A stretch of 64,000 bases of DNA, from contig DRGL01000022.1 in NCBI GenBank assembly GCA_011050085.1, positions 32,305-96,304 of the forward strand. The letters run 5' to 3'. Numbering within the stretch: position 1 is the first letter of the stretch; each line of letters opens with the position of its first letter. This stretch comes from Pricia antarctica (GTDB lineage Bacteria; Bacteroidota; Bacteroidia; Flavobacteriales; Flavobacteriaceae). Below are positions 36,187 through 45,215 of this stretch, piece after piece. Position numbers and translations under genes: made by a program. Under the pieces are notes generated by a model. The model did no database searches, was not told where the DNA came from, and saw only the letters and a list, made by a program, of their open reading frames with translations.

Positions 36187-37935
36187 TTAAGACTTTATAG
36201 CATTATCTAGCTCTGTTGGGAGATTTCGATTTATAGCGCAAAGCAAAAATAAAAAACAAATGACATACATAGGTTTAGAGGTCTGTAAAATAGATTCCGT
36301 TAGAAATAGATATCCAAGCCCCAAAAGAAAAAGACACAATGTAGTATTTTTATAATGACCCGACCTATATAGATAATAGCCTAAAGCAAGAACGAGCGAA
36401 ATAATACCGAGTATCCCAATTTCCATCAAAAAAGTAATAAACTGATTATGTGAGTGGTTGAACTCCGATATTTTCGCTATGGTATTCGTATCGGCAAAGC
36501 GACCATTATGAAGAATCATGTTAGACGTTCCCAACCCATAGCCAACCCAGGGACTCTCTTTAATTGCCTTCCAAGACACCGTCCATAATTCGTATCGGAT
36601 TTGATCGATTTTTTCAATATTACTAACGAATAATGCCGTAACGGTAAAAAACATAATGGCGTTGACAAAGATTTTTTTTCTGAAACCTAGCTTTACCAGT
36701 ACGTTGAAAAGATACACTATGTAAATCAAAACACATATTCTTGAGCCGTTCAATACTATAAAGGAAATCAGAAGGATGTGGTAAAGCACAAGCAGTTTTT
36801 TGTCCATACGACCTAACCCATATCGCCTATGCGCGAACAAAAGACCAACCAGTCCGAAAAATGATAGGAACGCGGCATGATCGTAGTAAAGCCAATCCCT
36901 TATATTTCCACTGTAAATCTTGATATCCCTAAAATAGTTAGAAACGCCAAGGCCGTAGAAGTCATTGAACCAAAACAGAAAACCTAGTCCAGACGCTAAA
37001 ATAACACCGTTTAGAATAAGCATATCCCAGACAAAATATTTGTAGATCTTTAATTTAGAAAAGGGAAGTGTGGCACTAATGACGGCAAATAGTAAGAGAG
37101 CGAATTCATTATCCATTACAGCATAACTAGATGGCCTCCCAAATAGCGCTAGTAAGAGGAATAGCCCGGCAAAAAGAAAAAACACATCGTTCTTTAGGAA
37201 CACTTTTCTCTTATAAGCGGCAAAATATATGCCGTAGGCACATAGTAAAATAGTACTAAACGTGGTCCAGGCAATTTTTAAAGGGATACTGATTATAAAT
37301 AACAGTGCTAAAAAATCCGTTACCGTGAAAACGTAGGTCTTGCGGTATTTTATTAAGTAAAAAACCAGTAATACCAAAAATGGCGTCAGTAAGCAAGCGG
37401 TATACATTCTGTGTGAAATAGAAAGTGTACTCAAAGGCATAAAAACAATATACGGATCAAAGGGTACATGGGACTTCACCATGCGTATGCTCAGAGCACT
37501 TTTGTCAATAAAAACCGAGCCACTATTCTGGTAAAGGTTGTCAAACACCTCTTCTTGATCTAGCACCATTTTTTCTGTACCAAAGAGTAGGTTCAACGAT
37601 TGGATTTCCACTCGTCCCAATTTTAAATCGCTGCCAAAGTCTAACCTGAACTTTTTAATCAGCTCGTCCTGCTCAGGAAAATTAAACCTTAAGGTATCTT
37701 TTGAAGAAATGGAATTCTTTAGAAATTGATTGGGGCTAAATCTATCGGTAAATGTATAATATAAGTTAGCCTCGAAATCTGCATCGGAGGAGACGATGAA
37801 CTCCATACCGGTCATTTGGTCTAGAACATTTCTCTTTACGGACCATAAATAAAGCGAAGATAAGAGTACCGAAAAGAGCACACATAAGGAAACGCCCCAT
37901 GTAAAAAAGCGCTCACTTGTTAGGTTACCTTTCAT
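36187..37935 (-). CDS. O-antigen ligase/polymerase family protein with extracytoplasmic domain
   Basis: 582 residues. An N-terminal helix (about 12-33) is followed by a soluble beta-rich region of about 130 residues (VSSDADFEANLYY to VDK-like strands), then 10-11 transmembrane helices and the Wzy_C-like loop with HSHNQFITFLMEIGILG near 460-480, where the histidines are characteristic of WaaL/Wzy enzymes. It either ligates finished chains to their acceptor or polymerises repeats. A second polymerase candidate is two genes upstream, so this one is more likely the ligase. It overlaps the GT2 gene by 4 bp. Confidence 0.8.
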   Translation of the reverse strand: MKGNLTSERFFTWGVSLCVLFSVLLSSLYLWSVKRNVLDQMTGMEFIVSSDADFEANLYYTFTDRFSPNQFLKNSISSKDTLRFNFPEQDELIKKFRLDFGSDLKLGRVEIQSLNLLFGTEKMVLDQEEVFDNLYQNSGSVFIDKSALSIRMVKSHVPFDPYIVFMPLSTLSISHRMYTACLLTPFLVLLVFYLIKYRKTYVFTVTDFLALLFIISIPLKIAWTTFSTILLCAYGIYFAAYKRKVFLKNDVFFLFAGLFLLLALFGRPSSYAVMDNEFALLLFAVISATLPFSKLKIYKYFVWDMLILNGVILASGLGFLFWFNDFYGLGVSNYFRDIKIYSGNIRDWLYYDHAAFLSFFGLVGLLFAHRRYGLGRMDKKLLVLYHILLISFIVLNGSRICVLIYIVYLFNVLVKLGFRKKIFVNAIMFFTVTALFVSNIEKIDQIRYELWTVSWKAIKESPWVGYGLGTSNMILHNGRFADTNTIAKISEFNHSHNQFITFLMEIGILGIISLVLALGYYLYRSGHYKNTTLCLFLLGLGYLFLTESILQTSKPMYVICFLFLLCAINRNLPTELDNAIKS

Positions 37936-38627
37936 GAAAATCTATGTATTAGGTTTCGTACTAAATCTATTCGAATCTTCAACTTTCGAATTAAGGTGTT
38001 GGAACTCTTTTCTCCGGTCTGTGAAGCATTTTCACCATGCCTTCTGTAGCCCATGAGCGGTTTTTCAATAAAAAAGGTCTTACCAACTATTTCCGCGGTC
38101 ATCGCCAGCCAGATATCGTGCATATAGATATTCCGAGGGAAAGGTAGCGATTTTTCTAAAATCCTTCTTTTAAATGCCATTGTAGCCCCTATGTAATTGT
38201 TCTTAATCAAATTTCTCAATATACCTGTTTTGGTTCCTTTTTTGGAATAAAAAAGTTCCATATCTGCAATATCGTCCCGAAAAACCTCGACATTGGAAAA
38301 GACCAAATCATACTTCCGCAAATACTTCAGACATTCTGGGACCTTTGATGGATACCATATATCGTCTTGATCGGCCAAAAAAATTATTTCACCGCTAGAA
38401 TGAGTCAAAGCATTCTCGAAATTTTTTATGATGTTGCGTCCGTTGGATTTAAGCACTTTAATCCTTAGATCATTATACGCATCCAGAATCTTTAATGTGT
38501 TATCCGTTGACCCATCATCCGAAATAATTAATTCATCTGTTTCCCCAAGTTGCGGCAAAATGGAATCGATTTGTTCCCTAAGGTATTTTTCCCCGTTGTA
38601 CACTGCCATACATATCGATATCATCAT
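37932..38627 (-). CDS. Family 2 glycosyltransferase
   Basis: 231 residues from ATG 38627 (MMISICMAVYNG), which overlaps the upstream stop (ATGATGA arrangement). A longer start at 38675 would lie inside the upstream gene. GT-A motifs: SICMAVYNGEKYLREQIDSI, DELIISDDGSTD, and the metal-binding LADQDDIW. The LADQDDIW ending resembles rhamnosyl- or galactosyltransferases of O-antigen loci. Adds one sugar of the repeat unit; donor unknown. Confidence 0.87.
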   Translation of the reverse strand: MMISICMAVYNGEKYLREQIDSILPQLGETDELIISDDGSTDNTLKILDAYNDLRIKVLKSNGRNIIKNFENALTHSSGEIIFLADQDDIWYPSKVPECLKYLRKYDLVFSNVEVFRDDIADMELFYSKKGTKTGILRNLIKNNYIGATMAFKRRILEKSLPFPRNIYMHDIWLAMTAEIVGKTFFIEKPLMGYRRHGENASQTGEKSSNTLIRKLKIRIDLVRNLIHRFS

Positions 38628-39787
38628 ATTCTTAAGACGAATTTCTTTCCTTCGAGAAATGCAAATAATATACAATAGGCAAGTTGAAAAATTATTCCGG
38701 TAACCACTAAAATATTACCAAAAATATTCATCAATATAATGACCGATAAAATAGAAATCGTAGTAATATGATAATTACTAGTTTTTGGTACACCGACCAG
38801 AATGATAAATAGATAAAATATAATATTGAAAATAAAGAGCAGATAGGGGCCAAACCATTCCAAATAAGAATAAGACTTGGCATATGCAGTTCCCACAGTT
38901 AACCATGGTACAATTCTCACCAAATCACGTTCTTCTATACCGAATAAAGGCCCGAATTTTTTAGATATTATCTGAGGAAGATTTTCGTGAAAGATAAATC
39001 CCTTAAAGCTATAATCATAGACCTTTTTTTTATCAACTGTGTTTTGAAAATTGGCCAACGGTGCAGCAGCGTATAAATAGGTCCAATAATATTCTTTAGG
39101 AATTGAAGATTCCATAAAATCATCGCTTGCCAAGCTTTCTTGATAAATGTAAGCTCCTCCTGACCTTAGATTCCCGACAACCCCAAAAAAGTAAAGGCAA
39201 AAAAGAATTATACCCGTTAATTTTACCCAGGTCCAAAACTTGATTTTCTCAATAAAATGCAAGAAAATAAAAAAAGAAGTTAAAAGGCCTATAACCATTA
39301 TGCTCCTGCTAATAAAAAGTAGCGGTGGAACATAGAGCAAAAGATAATATATTAGAATTTTTTTGTTCTTGGTTGCCATATATGTGGCAAATGAATGTGC
39401 AATCAGAAATGAATTAAAGGAAATTAATACCCCGTGCAGTACCGGTATGCCAAACTCTGTATACCTTACTCCTTGCCTTCCCAAGATTTTAGATATCAAA
39501 GGAATGTCATTTTCCGCTAAAAATTCTAATCCATAGAAAATGAGTAAGAAATAAAAACACCGGGAAATCAATATCGTTTTTGTTTTGGAAAAGGTCTTAT
39601 TAATCAATTTCAAACAGTCGACTGCAAAGCCGAATAAAATAAAGCCAAGAAACGTTATGGAAAAGAAAATTTTGATTTCGAAAGAGATAGGTGGATATAT
39701 TCCCGACCAATCCAAGGCGTACACCAAAAAAGTGATGGAAAAACCCAATATATATATGTACATAGGGTTTCTTAATAGCTTTAACAT
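38624..39787 (-). CDS. Wzy-like oligosaccharide repeat-unit polymerase
   Basis: 387 residues with about 11 transmembrane helices and a larger periplasmic loop around residues 210-300 (NLRSGGAYIYQESLAS onwards). The pattern, with a GNLRSG loop and SRSIMVIG in a preceding helix, fits oligosaccharide repeat-unit polymerases (Wzy), which are very variable in sequence. In the Wzx/Wzy scheme it joins lipid-linked repeats on the periplasmic side. It lies 114 bp downstream of the sialyltransferase-like gene. Confidence 0.75.
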   Translation of the reverse strand: MLKLLRNPMYIYILGFSITFLVYALDWSGIYPPISFEIKIFFSITFLGFILFGFAVDCLKLINKTFSKTKTILISRCFYFLLIFYGLEFLAENDIPLISKILGRQGVRYTEFGIPVLHGVLISFNSFLIAHSFATYMATKNKKILIYYLLLYVPPLLFISRSIMVIGLLTSFFIFLHFIEKIKFWTWVKLTGIILFCLYFFGVVGNLRSGGAYIYQESLASDDFMESSIPKEYYWTYLYAAAPLANFQNTVDKKKVYDYSFKGFIFHENLPQIISKKFGPLFGIEERDLVRIVPWLTVGTAYAKSYSYLEWFGPYLLFIFNIIFYLFIILVGVPKTSNYHITTISILSVIILMNIFGNILVVTGIIFQLAYCILFAFLEGKKFVLRI

Positions 39788-39901
39788 TCCAAAACTGGTT
39801 TTATGACTTTTGTGTCAACTGAAATTACTCGTTGCTTTAGGATAATTGTTCAACCTAAATATACCGTCTCCTAAAAAACACGTGAGAATTTATGGGTGTT
39901 T

Positions 39902-40924
39902 TTACCTGCTACTTAACAATAAATCCTTTAAATTAAAATTGTTTTCGCTACGAAATTTTTTAAAAAGGTCATCCTCAAGTAAAACATCTTCATAGGATAT
40001 TACTGTACAGCCAAATTTCTTGGCGTAATACAGCAAGCTAGACGTAAAACCGAACACCATTATATTATTGTTATTAATCGTTATTTGTTCAAAAGGTATT
40101 TCATCTGCAATGGTAATTTGCGTAACTCCGTTACTTGTTATCAATTCAATAATCTTAGTCCTGTTCTCGGTGGTTTGTACGGGATGATATTTTACGTATA
40201 GGTCCTTAAACGAGTTTTCGTCCAAAATATGCTGTATTCCCTTAAGTAGGGTATCTATTTTGAGATTGCCTTGTTCTACGGCTCCTTCCAAAACAAGGAC
40301 CTTCATATTCGGTTGGGAGTAAGCCTCTAATTCTTCCCGAACAGGCGGCAAAATTTCTATGTGATAGGGCAATCCTTTAAAACTATCTGAAGTAATACTA
40401 TAAAAAATTGGAGGTGAACTTTTTTTAAATCTTCTAAGGTCATACACCTTAACATAATAAAATCTGTTTCTTATCAGCGAAAGAAAAAGATTTAAGGTAT
40501 TCTTTAATAGGCCTTCAAATTTATTTTTAAATCTAAAATGCATAAAATAGGGAGCATAGGCCGTAGCGCCCTCCTCTATAATATTTAACGATATACACTT
40601 TTTATTGGTCGCAATAATCTGCATCAATTTATTTTCTATCAGTGGCAGATAAACCGTATATTTTTCTCCGTTTGTCTTTTCTTCGATAAGACCATCAATC
40701 TTAGGTATGAAAGCGTAGAGCTTATAAAAACGGTCGATTAAATAATGGTTCATTTCGTCATGGATTAACGAGACATCAAGTGTAATCTTTCTTTTAAGCC
40801 CTTTATTATTATAGTTTCTTGAGATTATAAAAACGATATCTTCTTCTGGGATTTCCTTACTTTTGATTACTGCCATTGAGACGTAGTAAGTGATATGACT
40901 ATGAAGGTAAAATAGATGCTTCAT
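39902..40924 (-). CDS. Sialyltransferase-like glycosyltransferase
   Basis: 340 residues without signal or membrane segments. I find the three short motifs shared by bacterial sialyltransferases of the GT-B type (GT38, GT52, GT80): the acid pair plus glycine as EEG at 117-119 (NIIEEGATAY), the HP motif at 247-248 (VKYHPVQ), and the SS motif at 295-296 (GFTSSLLYY), in the right order and distances. These enzymes use CMP-activated ulosonic acids. A CMP-sugar synthetase gene is three genes upstream, which supports the call. The sugar need not be sialic acid itself, since no neuB-like gene is in the locus. Confidence 0.7.
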   Translation of the reverse strand: MKHLFYLHSHITYYVSMAVIKSKEIPEEDIVFIISRNYNNKGLKRKITLDVSLIHDEMNHYLIDRFYKLYAFIPKIDGLIEEKTNGEKYTVYLPLIENKLMQIIATNKKCISLNIIEEGATAYAPYFMHFRFKNKFEGLLKNTLNLFLSLIRNRFYYVKVYDLRRFKKSSPPIFYSITSDSFKGLPYHIEILPPVREELEAYSQPNMKVLVLEGAVEQGNLKIDTLLKGIQHILDENSFKDLYVKYHPVQTTENRTKIIELITSNGVTQITIADEIPFEQITINNNNIMVFGFTSSLLYYAKKFGCTVISYEDVLLEDDLFKKFRSENNFNLKDLLLSSR

Positions 40925-40925
40925 G

Positions 40926-42221
40926 CTAAATTATCTTTTTACTTACCATATTAAAGCGGAAGAGGATGGCATTATTTTTCATTCTCAAAAGATCTTTCAT
41001 GTCCTTATCTAAAACATCGGTAAGATAATTACCTAAAAATAAGGAAATTAAAGTTGCCACTGCAGCGCCTTCTTTCCCATAGAGTGGAATTAAAAAAAGG
41101 TTAATTACTACGTTGGCTAAAAGCGCCACAAATGTTCGTAGCGCCTGTTTTCTTTCCTTATTTTCTATTACCAGATATCTTGCCGTTATCGAACCCATAG
41201 ATGCAAAAGAAGACGCCCAGAATATAATGGCAAAAACAACATACGAACCGCTATATTCTTCTCCATATAAAAAATCAATAATAAAAGGACTTAAAAACGT
41301 CAATATCAGTGCAACCAAATTATTACCCCAGAACACTAAGGAGAATAATTTGGTGATGCCTTCTTTATATTTTATTTCGGATGATTGTTTCAAAGCCATA
41401 ATAGCCGGCATCAATGAAATGGTAAGTACAATAATCAATGATACATACCCTTCATACAGCCTAATGGAAGAAGAGTATAGGCCCAGTTCTCTTGAGCTAA
41501 CCATATTTTTAAGCATAATCTGGTCAATACGCATGTATAGAATTACGGAAATTGAAGATAGCAACATGGGCCATGCGCTTTTAATCAATTTGAAAACAAT
41601 TGCTTTTTCAAAGAACATAAAAAACCTTACATTCTTTTGACTGAAATAAAAATATATCAAAAATAGAGCGGTAACCATATATTCCAACAAAAAGGCATAT
41701 AAAAGGTAGGTAAAGGAAGCCTCGATGAAAATAAAATATAATTTGGCCGATAAGGATATTATAAGCGCAATGCTTTTGGCGATAGAAGAAATCTTAGCTT
41801 TGACCTTGGACTGAAAATAGAAGTCAATCATATCAAAAGGCTTAAAAAACAGAATAAGGGAATAAATAAGTATTAAATTATTAAGGGGGTCATCCGTTAC
41901 GATCAAACCTTTAATTCCATTCAAAATCATGATGGACAGGAGAGAAAAGAACAGCATTAAATAAAAGGAGGATCCTAAAAATTTGCTTTCCTCTTTTCGA
42001 AACAAAATCAAATCTCTTACCAAGATAGAGGACATTCCGAATTCCGCGAGGGGTAAAAAAATCGCCACGTAGGCTATAATATAATTTAAATCACCATAAC
42101 CTGCCGGGCCTAAATATCTAGCGAGAAGCACTGCGGCAACAATACCAGAGAATAACCTTAAGACTTTCTCAAGGACCATCCAAAAGGAGTTCCATACATA
42201 ACTTTTAGACCTACCGAGCAT
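40926..42221 (-). CDS. Wzx-type polysaccharide flippase
   Basis: 431 residues with 12 transmembrane helices; N-terminal GRSKSYVWNSFWMVLEKVLRL and AARYLGPAGYGDLNYI-like loop are typical of Wzx. It should carry the lipid-linked repeat unit across the inner membrane before polymerisation. One base lies between its start and the HAD gene stop, and one between its stop and the next start, so it is deeply embedded in the operon. Visibly more A+T-rich than flanking housekeeping genes. Confidence 0.88.
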   Translation of the reverse strand: MLGRSKSYVWNSFWMVLEKVLRLFSGIVAAVLLARYLGPAGYGDLNYIIAYVAIFLPLAEFGMSSILVRDLILFRKEESKFLGSSFYLMLFFSLLSIMILNGIKGLIVTDDPLNNLILIYSLILFFKPFDMIDFYFQSKVKAKISSIAKSIALIISLSAKLYFIFIEASFTYLLYAFLLEYMVTALFLIYFYFSQKNVRFFMFFEKAIVFKLIKSAWPMLLSSISVILYMRIDQIMLKNMVSSRELGLYSSSIRLYEGYVSLIIVLTISLMPAIMALKQSSEIKYKEGITKLFSLVFWGNNLVALILTFLSPFIIDFLYGEEYSGSYVVFAIIFWASSFASMGSITARYLVIENKERKQALRTFVALLANVVINLFLIPLYGKEGAAVATLISLFLGNYLTDVLDKDMKDLLRMKNNAILFRFNMVSKKII

Positions 42222-42222
42222 T

Positions 42223-42825
42223 CTAAAAGAGCGGCTTTATTTCACTGAATTCATTCAGTTTTTCGTTATTGTAGGCAAGAAAAAGAATGCCGTTAGACTT
42301 GGCGGCATCGCGGTCATTAATCGAATCGCCAATCAAACACGTATACTTTCTTTCGTATTTATACTCATCTAAAATCTCCTCTACTAACTTTTCTTTTGGC
42401 GTTGGCGACCCGTTTATCGATATAAAATATTTTGATATGTCAAGTTCTTTACACAGATAACGGAGTTCCTCTTGATCAGATCCCGAAGCAACATGGAAAT
42501 TATACTCTTTGTATTTGTTCTTGATGAACCTTAAACTTTCTTGAATCAAGTATGACGGTTTTGTCAGTTCATTTATCATAATCTTCGAAAATTGGTGCGC
42601 ATACTCTCGTACCTCATTTTCGGTTATTTTTTCGGAAAGTAATTCTGTAAAAAAATACCTGATTTTCACATATCTGGAAAGACCCCCATTTTCCCTATGG
42701 TATTCAAGAAGTTTGGCGACAGATTCTTGGTCGAATGCACTGAATATTCTTTTGAATCCGATATCCCGAACTGCCATAGAATCTAAAATTACGCCATCAA
42801 AATCCCAAATAATAGTCTTTATCAA
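42223..42825 (-). CDS. HAD-family phosphatase of the polysaccharide locus
   Basis: 200 residues, phosphoglycolate-phosphatase-like. Motif I WDFDGVILDS with Asp8 and Asp10, motif II VASGSDQ (112-118), motif III Lys near 144-146, motif IV GDSINDRD with Asp167 and Asp171; a helical cap lies at about 17-90. It would dephosphorylate a sugar phosphate. Between a CMP-sugar synthetase and a flippase, it may supply the step done by KdsC or NeuC-linked phosphatases in ulosonic acid pathways, though it belongs to a different HAD subgroup from KdsC. Confidence 0.85.
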   Translation of the reverse strand: MIKTIIWDFDGVILDSMAVRDIGFKRIFSAFDQESVAKLLEYHRENGGLSRYVKIRYFFTELLSEKITENEVREYAHQFSKIMINELTKPSYLIQESLRFIKNKYKEYNFHVASGSDQEELRYLCKELDISKYFISINGSPTPKEKLVEEILDEYKYERKYTCLIGDSINDRDAAKSNGILFLAYNNEKLNEFSEIKPLF

Positions 42826-42884
42826 ATCAAAATTTTTTTCTGGATGTTTCCACTAGTAATCAAATGATGTTCGGTTGAGTAAAT

Positions 42885-43562
42885 TTACTGAATTGCTTTG
42901 TACAACTGTTCCGCTATGATGAAATCTTCGGGCCAATCGATATCAAAGGAATGATAGCCTTCTGTTTTTAATAAAAGAGGTTTTTTACCAATCCTATCCT
43001 TATATTTTTTATAGTTATCGATGGAGTTTATAAAAATGCCGCTATTTATTTCAAAAATCTCAGGTAAGGTTTGGGTTCTAGGCCATTTTTCAACATTTCT
43101 ATCATAATTAAAACTTCCTTCTTTATCCCAAAGAAATGTCTGCATTTTGTTTACGGTCATCAGACTGTCGTATATTTTATCCTTCAAGACGTTCAAATAA
43201 TCAGAAACGGCCTTGTTGTAAACTTTATCGTCGATAAAAGGGGAGGTCACATGGGTCCATAACACATGTCCTTTGGCAATAAGTTCTGGAACATAGGCAA
43301 TAAGATCATCGGTACTCGTCGAAGAGCTTGACAATATCTCTGGACGCTGAATTACTTTTATTTTAGAATGACCAAAGTTGTTTGCTATTTCCATCACCTT
43401 TCGATCATTGGTAGAAACGACGATAGAATCTACATAGGCAACTTTTATCAGTTGTGCCAATTTTATTTTTACAAGACCTCCTGACTGTCCGGAAAAGTCT
43501 TTAGTGTTTTTTTCTGGAATTCTCTCGCTTCCGGCCCTACAGGGCAAAAATACTGTTATCAT
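42885..43562 (-). CDS. CMP-ulosonic acid synthetase-like cytidylyltransferase
   Basis: 225 residues of the NeuA/KdsB type. The CTP-binding motif appears as RAGSERIPEKN (9-19) and the metal-binding end as FDIDWPEDF (206-214); the middle has ILWTHVTSPF-type sequence. NeuA-like enzymes transfer CMP from CTP to a 2-keto-3-deoxy sugar acid. The start codon overlaps the aldolase stop by one base (TAATG). Because the gene for the usual synthase (NeuB, LegI, PseI or KdsA) is absent, the acceptor may be an unusual ulosonic acid produced by that aldolase. Confidence 0.83.
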   Translation of the reverse strand: MITVFLPCRAGSERIPEKNTKDFSGQSGGLVKIKLAQLIKVAYVDSIVVSTNDRKVMEIANNFGHSKIKVIQRPEILSSSSTSTDDLIAYVPELIAKGHVLWTHVTSPFIDDKVYNKAVSDYLNVLKDKIYDSLMTVNKMQTFLWDKEGSFNYDRNVEKWPRTQTLPEIFEINSGIFINSIDNYKKYKDRIGKKPLLLKTEGYHSFDIDWPEDFIIAEQLYKAIQ

Positions 43563-45118
43563 TATATGAGGCTATATATTGATTTGGTTTCTATGTTCTT
43601 ATAACGTGTTGCGGTAATCGAAATCAATGATATGCCTTCCAAGGCAAGAGCGTCGTTAATGATCCGCTGATTCTCTTGTGCGAGCATAAACTGGATGGGG
43701 TCGATAGTAGTATCATAACCATCGAAACCTGCCAAATAAATTCTTTTCACCCCTAGGTTTAATGCTATCTGGATGCCCAATACAAGTGGAGAATCTGTTG
43801 AAGTAGAAGTAAATTCAATGTTTTGGAGTTCCTTGGACACCTGTTGTATGCTGTGAGGCATAACCGTTCCCATCTTTCTAGGATACGGTGGAAACACACA
43901 AGTACCTAACACCTCGCTAGGAGGGACAAAATGCTTAAGTAATTTCTCGCTTTCAAAACCAGCCAATGCGTAATATTGTGCCGCATTTAGGCTTTTGTAT
44001 AACGAAACATGCTTAGTGCCACCATGTATGACACATATACCATGACCTTTGTCGACCTTTTTTTTAATCGCCTGAAAGTGATTGATGGCAGATTTCCCTC
44101 CCCCTAGTATTATTGCCTCCTCGAAAAGATTTTCTTTTTCGAGAAACGGTAATCTAATGTTATCCTGAACGTCTTCTTTTTGGTTCCGCAACGCGTTTAA
44201 AATACTACTTATGGAATAGCGATTCATGCCGACCCACTCCATGACTTGCTTTTGGGGAAGTGAATATGCCCCTGAAAACATATAAGGAAGGTTGGTTCCC
44301 CAACTATATTTTTTCTTCATTTCTTCAAACTCGGAAACTACCGCGCTCAGTTCATTATAATCAAGGTTCAACGGTTCTACACTATCTAAATAGGTCATCA
44401 ATAACTCCATTCTCAGATTTCCGGCTCCTCTTCCCATCCCCGTGATGGTAGCATCTATTATAGTACAACCTTGGTTGATTGCCTCTAAGGAGTTAATGAG
44501 CGCCATTTCCAAATTATTATGCCCATGGAATCCCAAAGGAACTTCGGTCTTTGATTTTACCAGACCTACTACCTCCTTCAATTGTGCTGGGGTTATTCCA
44601 CCGAAGGAGTCTACCATATAAAAATAATCGATTGTACTTTCAAGGCCTATGAGCTCATCCAAGAACGAAGGGTCTTCTTTCCATTTGGACATGTACATTA
44701 CGTTGAAAGCTACCTCGAAACCCATTTTTTTTACTGCTTTGGCCAATTCGATGGCCCTGCAGAAATTTTTAGGGTCGATAGCTATACGCACCATTGAGAT
44801 AAAGGGCTTACAATCTTTCAAAAGATTTTCTACGTGACTGGCCCGAATATCTTTCTCATTTAATATAATCACTAGTTTTTTAGAAGGCATGAACGACTTA
44901 ATTTCCTCCATGACAAACTTGGGACAGTAAAAGTATTCGCCGAGATAACCATCCATGGGTATGCTTCTATATCCGATTTCGATATAGTCAATAGGAAGAT
45001 TTTCCATAGTTTGGGCATATTCCTTTACCAAGGTCTTGTCAAAATCCCAATCGGTATAATATCCGCCGTCCCGAAGGGTACAGTCCAAAATGCTAAATAT
45101 CTTTCCGTTTAATCTCAT
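43562..45118 (-). CDS. DRE-TIM aldolase fused to an MptE-like C-terminal domain
   Basis: 518 residues, two domains. Residues 1 to about 300 are a DRE-TIM barrel of the HMGL/4-hydroxy-2-oxovalerate aldolase kind: DCTLRDGGY (12-20), metal ligands His198 and His200 in GFHGHNN, and GMGRGAGN (227-234). Residues about 333-518 start with AIILGGGKSAINHF and contain VIHGGTKH and YLAGFDGY, which recall the DUF115/MptE-like Rossmann-type fold. Such barrels join or split pyruvate and an aldehyde using a divalent metal. Followed at once by a CMP-sugar synthetase gene, it is a candidate for making the 2-keto-3-deoxy acid. Role of the C-terminal domain unknown. Confidence 0.75.
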   Translation of the reverse strand: MRLNGKIFSILDCTLRDGGYYTDWDFDKTLVKEYAQTMENLPIDYIEIGYRSIPMDGYLGEYFYCPKFVMEEIKSFMPSKKLVIILNEKDIRASHVENLLKDCKPFISMVRIAIDPKNFCRAIELAKAVKKMGFEVAFNVMYMSKWKEDPSFLDELIGLESTIDYFYMVDSFGGITPAQLKEVVGLVKSKTEVPLGFHGHNNLEMALINSLEAINQGCTIIDATITGMGRGAGNLRMELLMTYLDSVEPLNLDYNELSAVVSEFEEMKKKYSWGTNLPYMFSGAYSLPQKQVMEWVGMNRYSISSILNALRNQKEDVQDNIRLPFLEKENLFEEAIILGGGKSAINHFQAIKKKVDKGHGICVIHGGTKHVSLYKSLNAAQYYALAGFESEKLLKHFVPPSEVLGTCVFPPYPRKMGTVMPHSIQQVSKELQNIEFTSTSTDSPLVLGIQIALNLGVKRIYLAGFDGYDTTIDPIQFMLAQENQRIINDALALEGISLISITATRYKNIETKSIYSLI

Positions 45119-45215
45119 TTGTTAGGATTTTTAGAGGTGAAGTATTTATCATACCATTTTTCAATTTTTTTGAATATACTCAAAAAGCGTTCAAAATTAA
45201 ATTTAAACTATTCTT

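Noticed and set aside
41113..41640. Plus-strand frame of 175 codons opposite the Wzx gene
   Set aside because: Antisense to a clear transmembrane protein; such frames are common in A+T-rich membrane protein genes.
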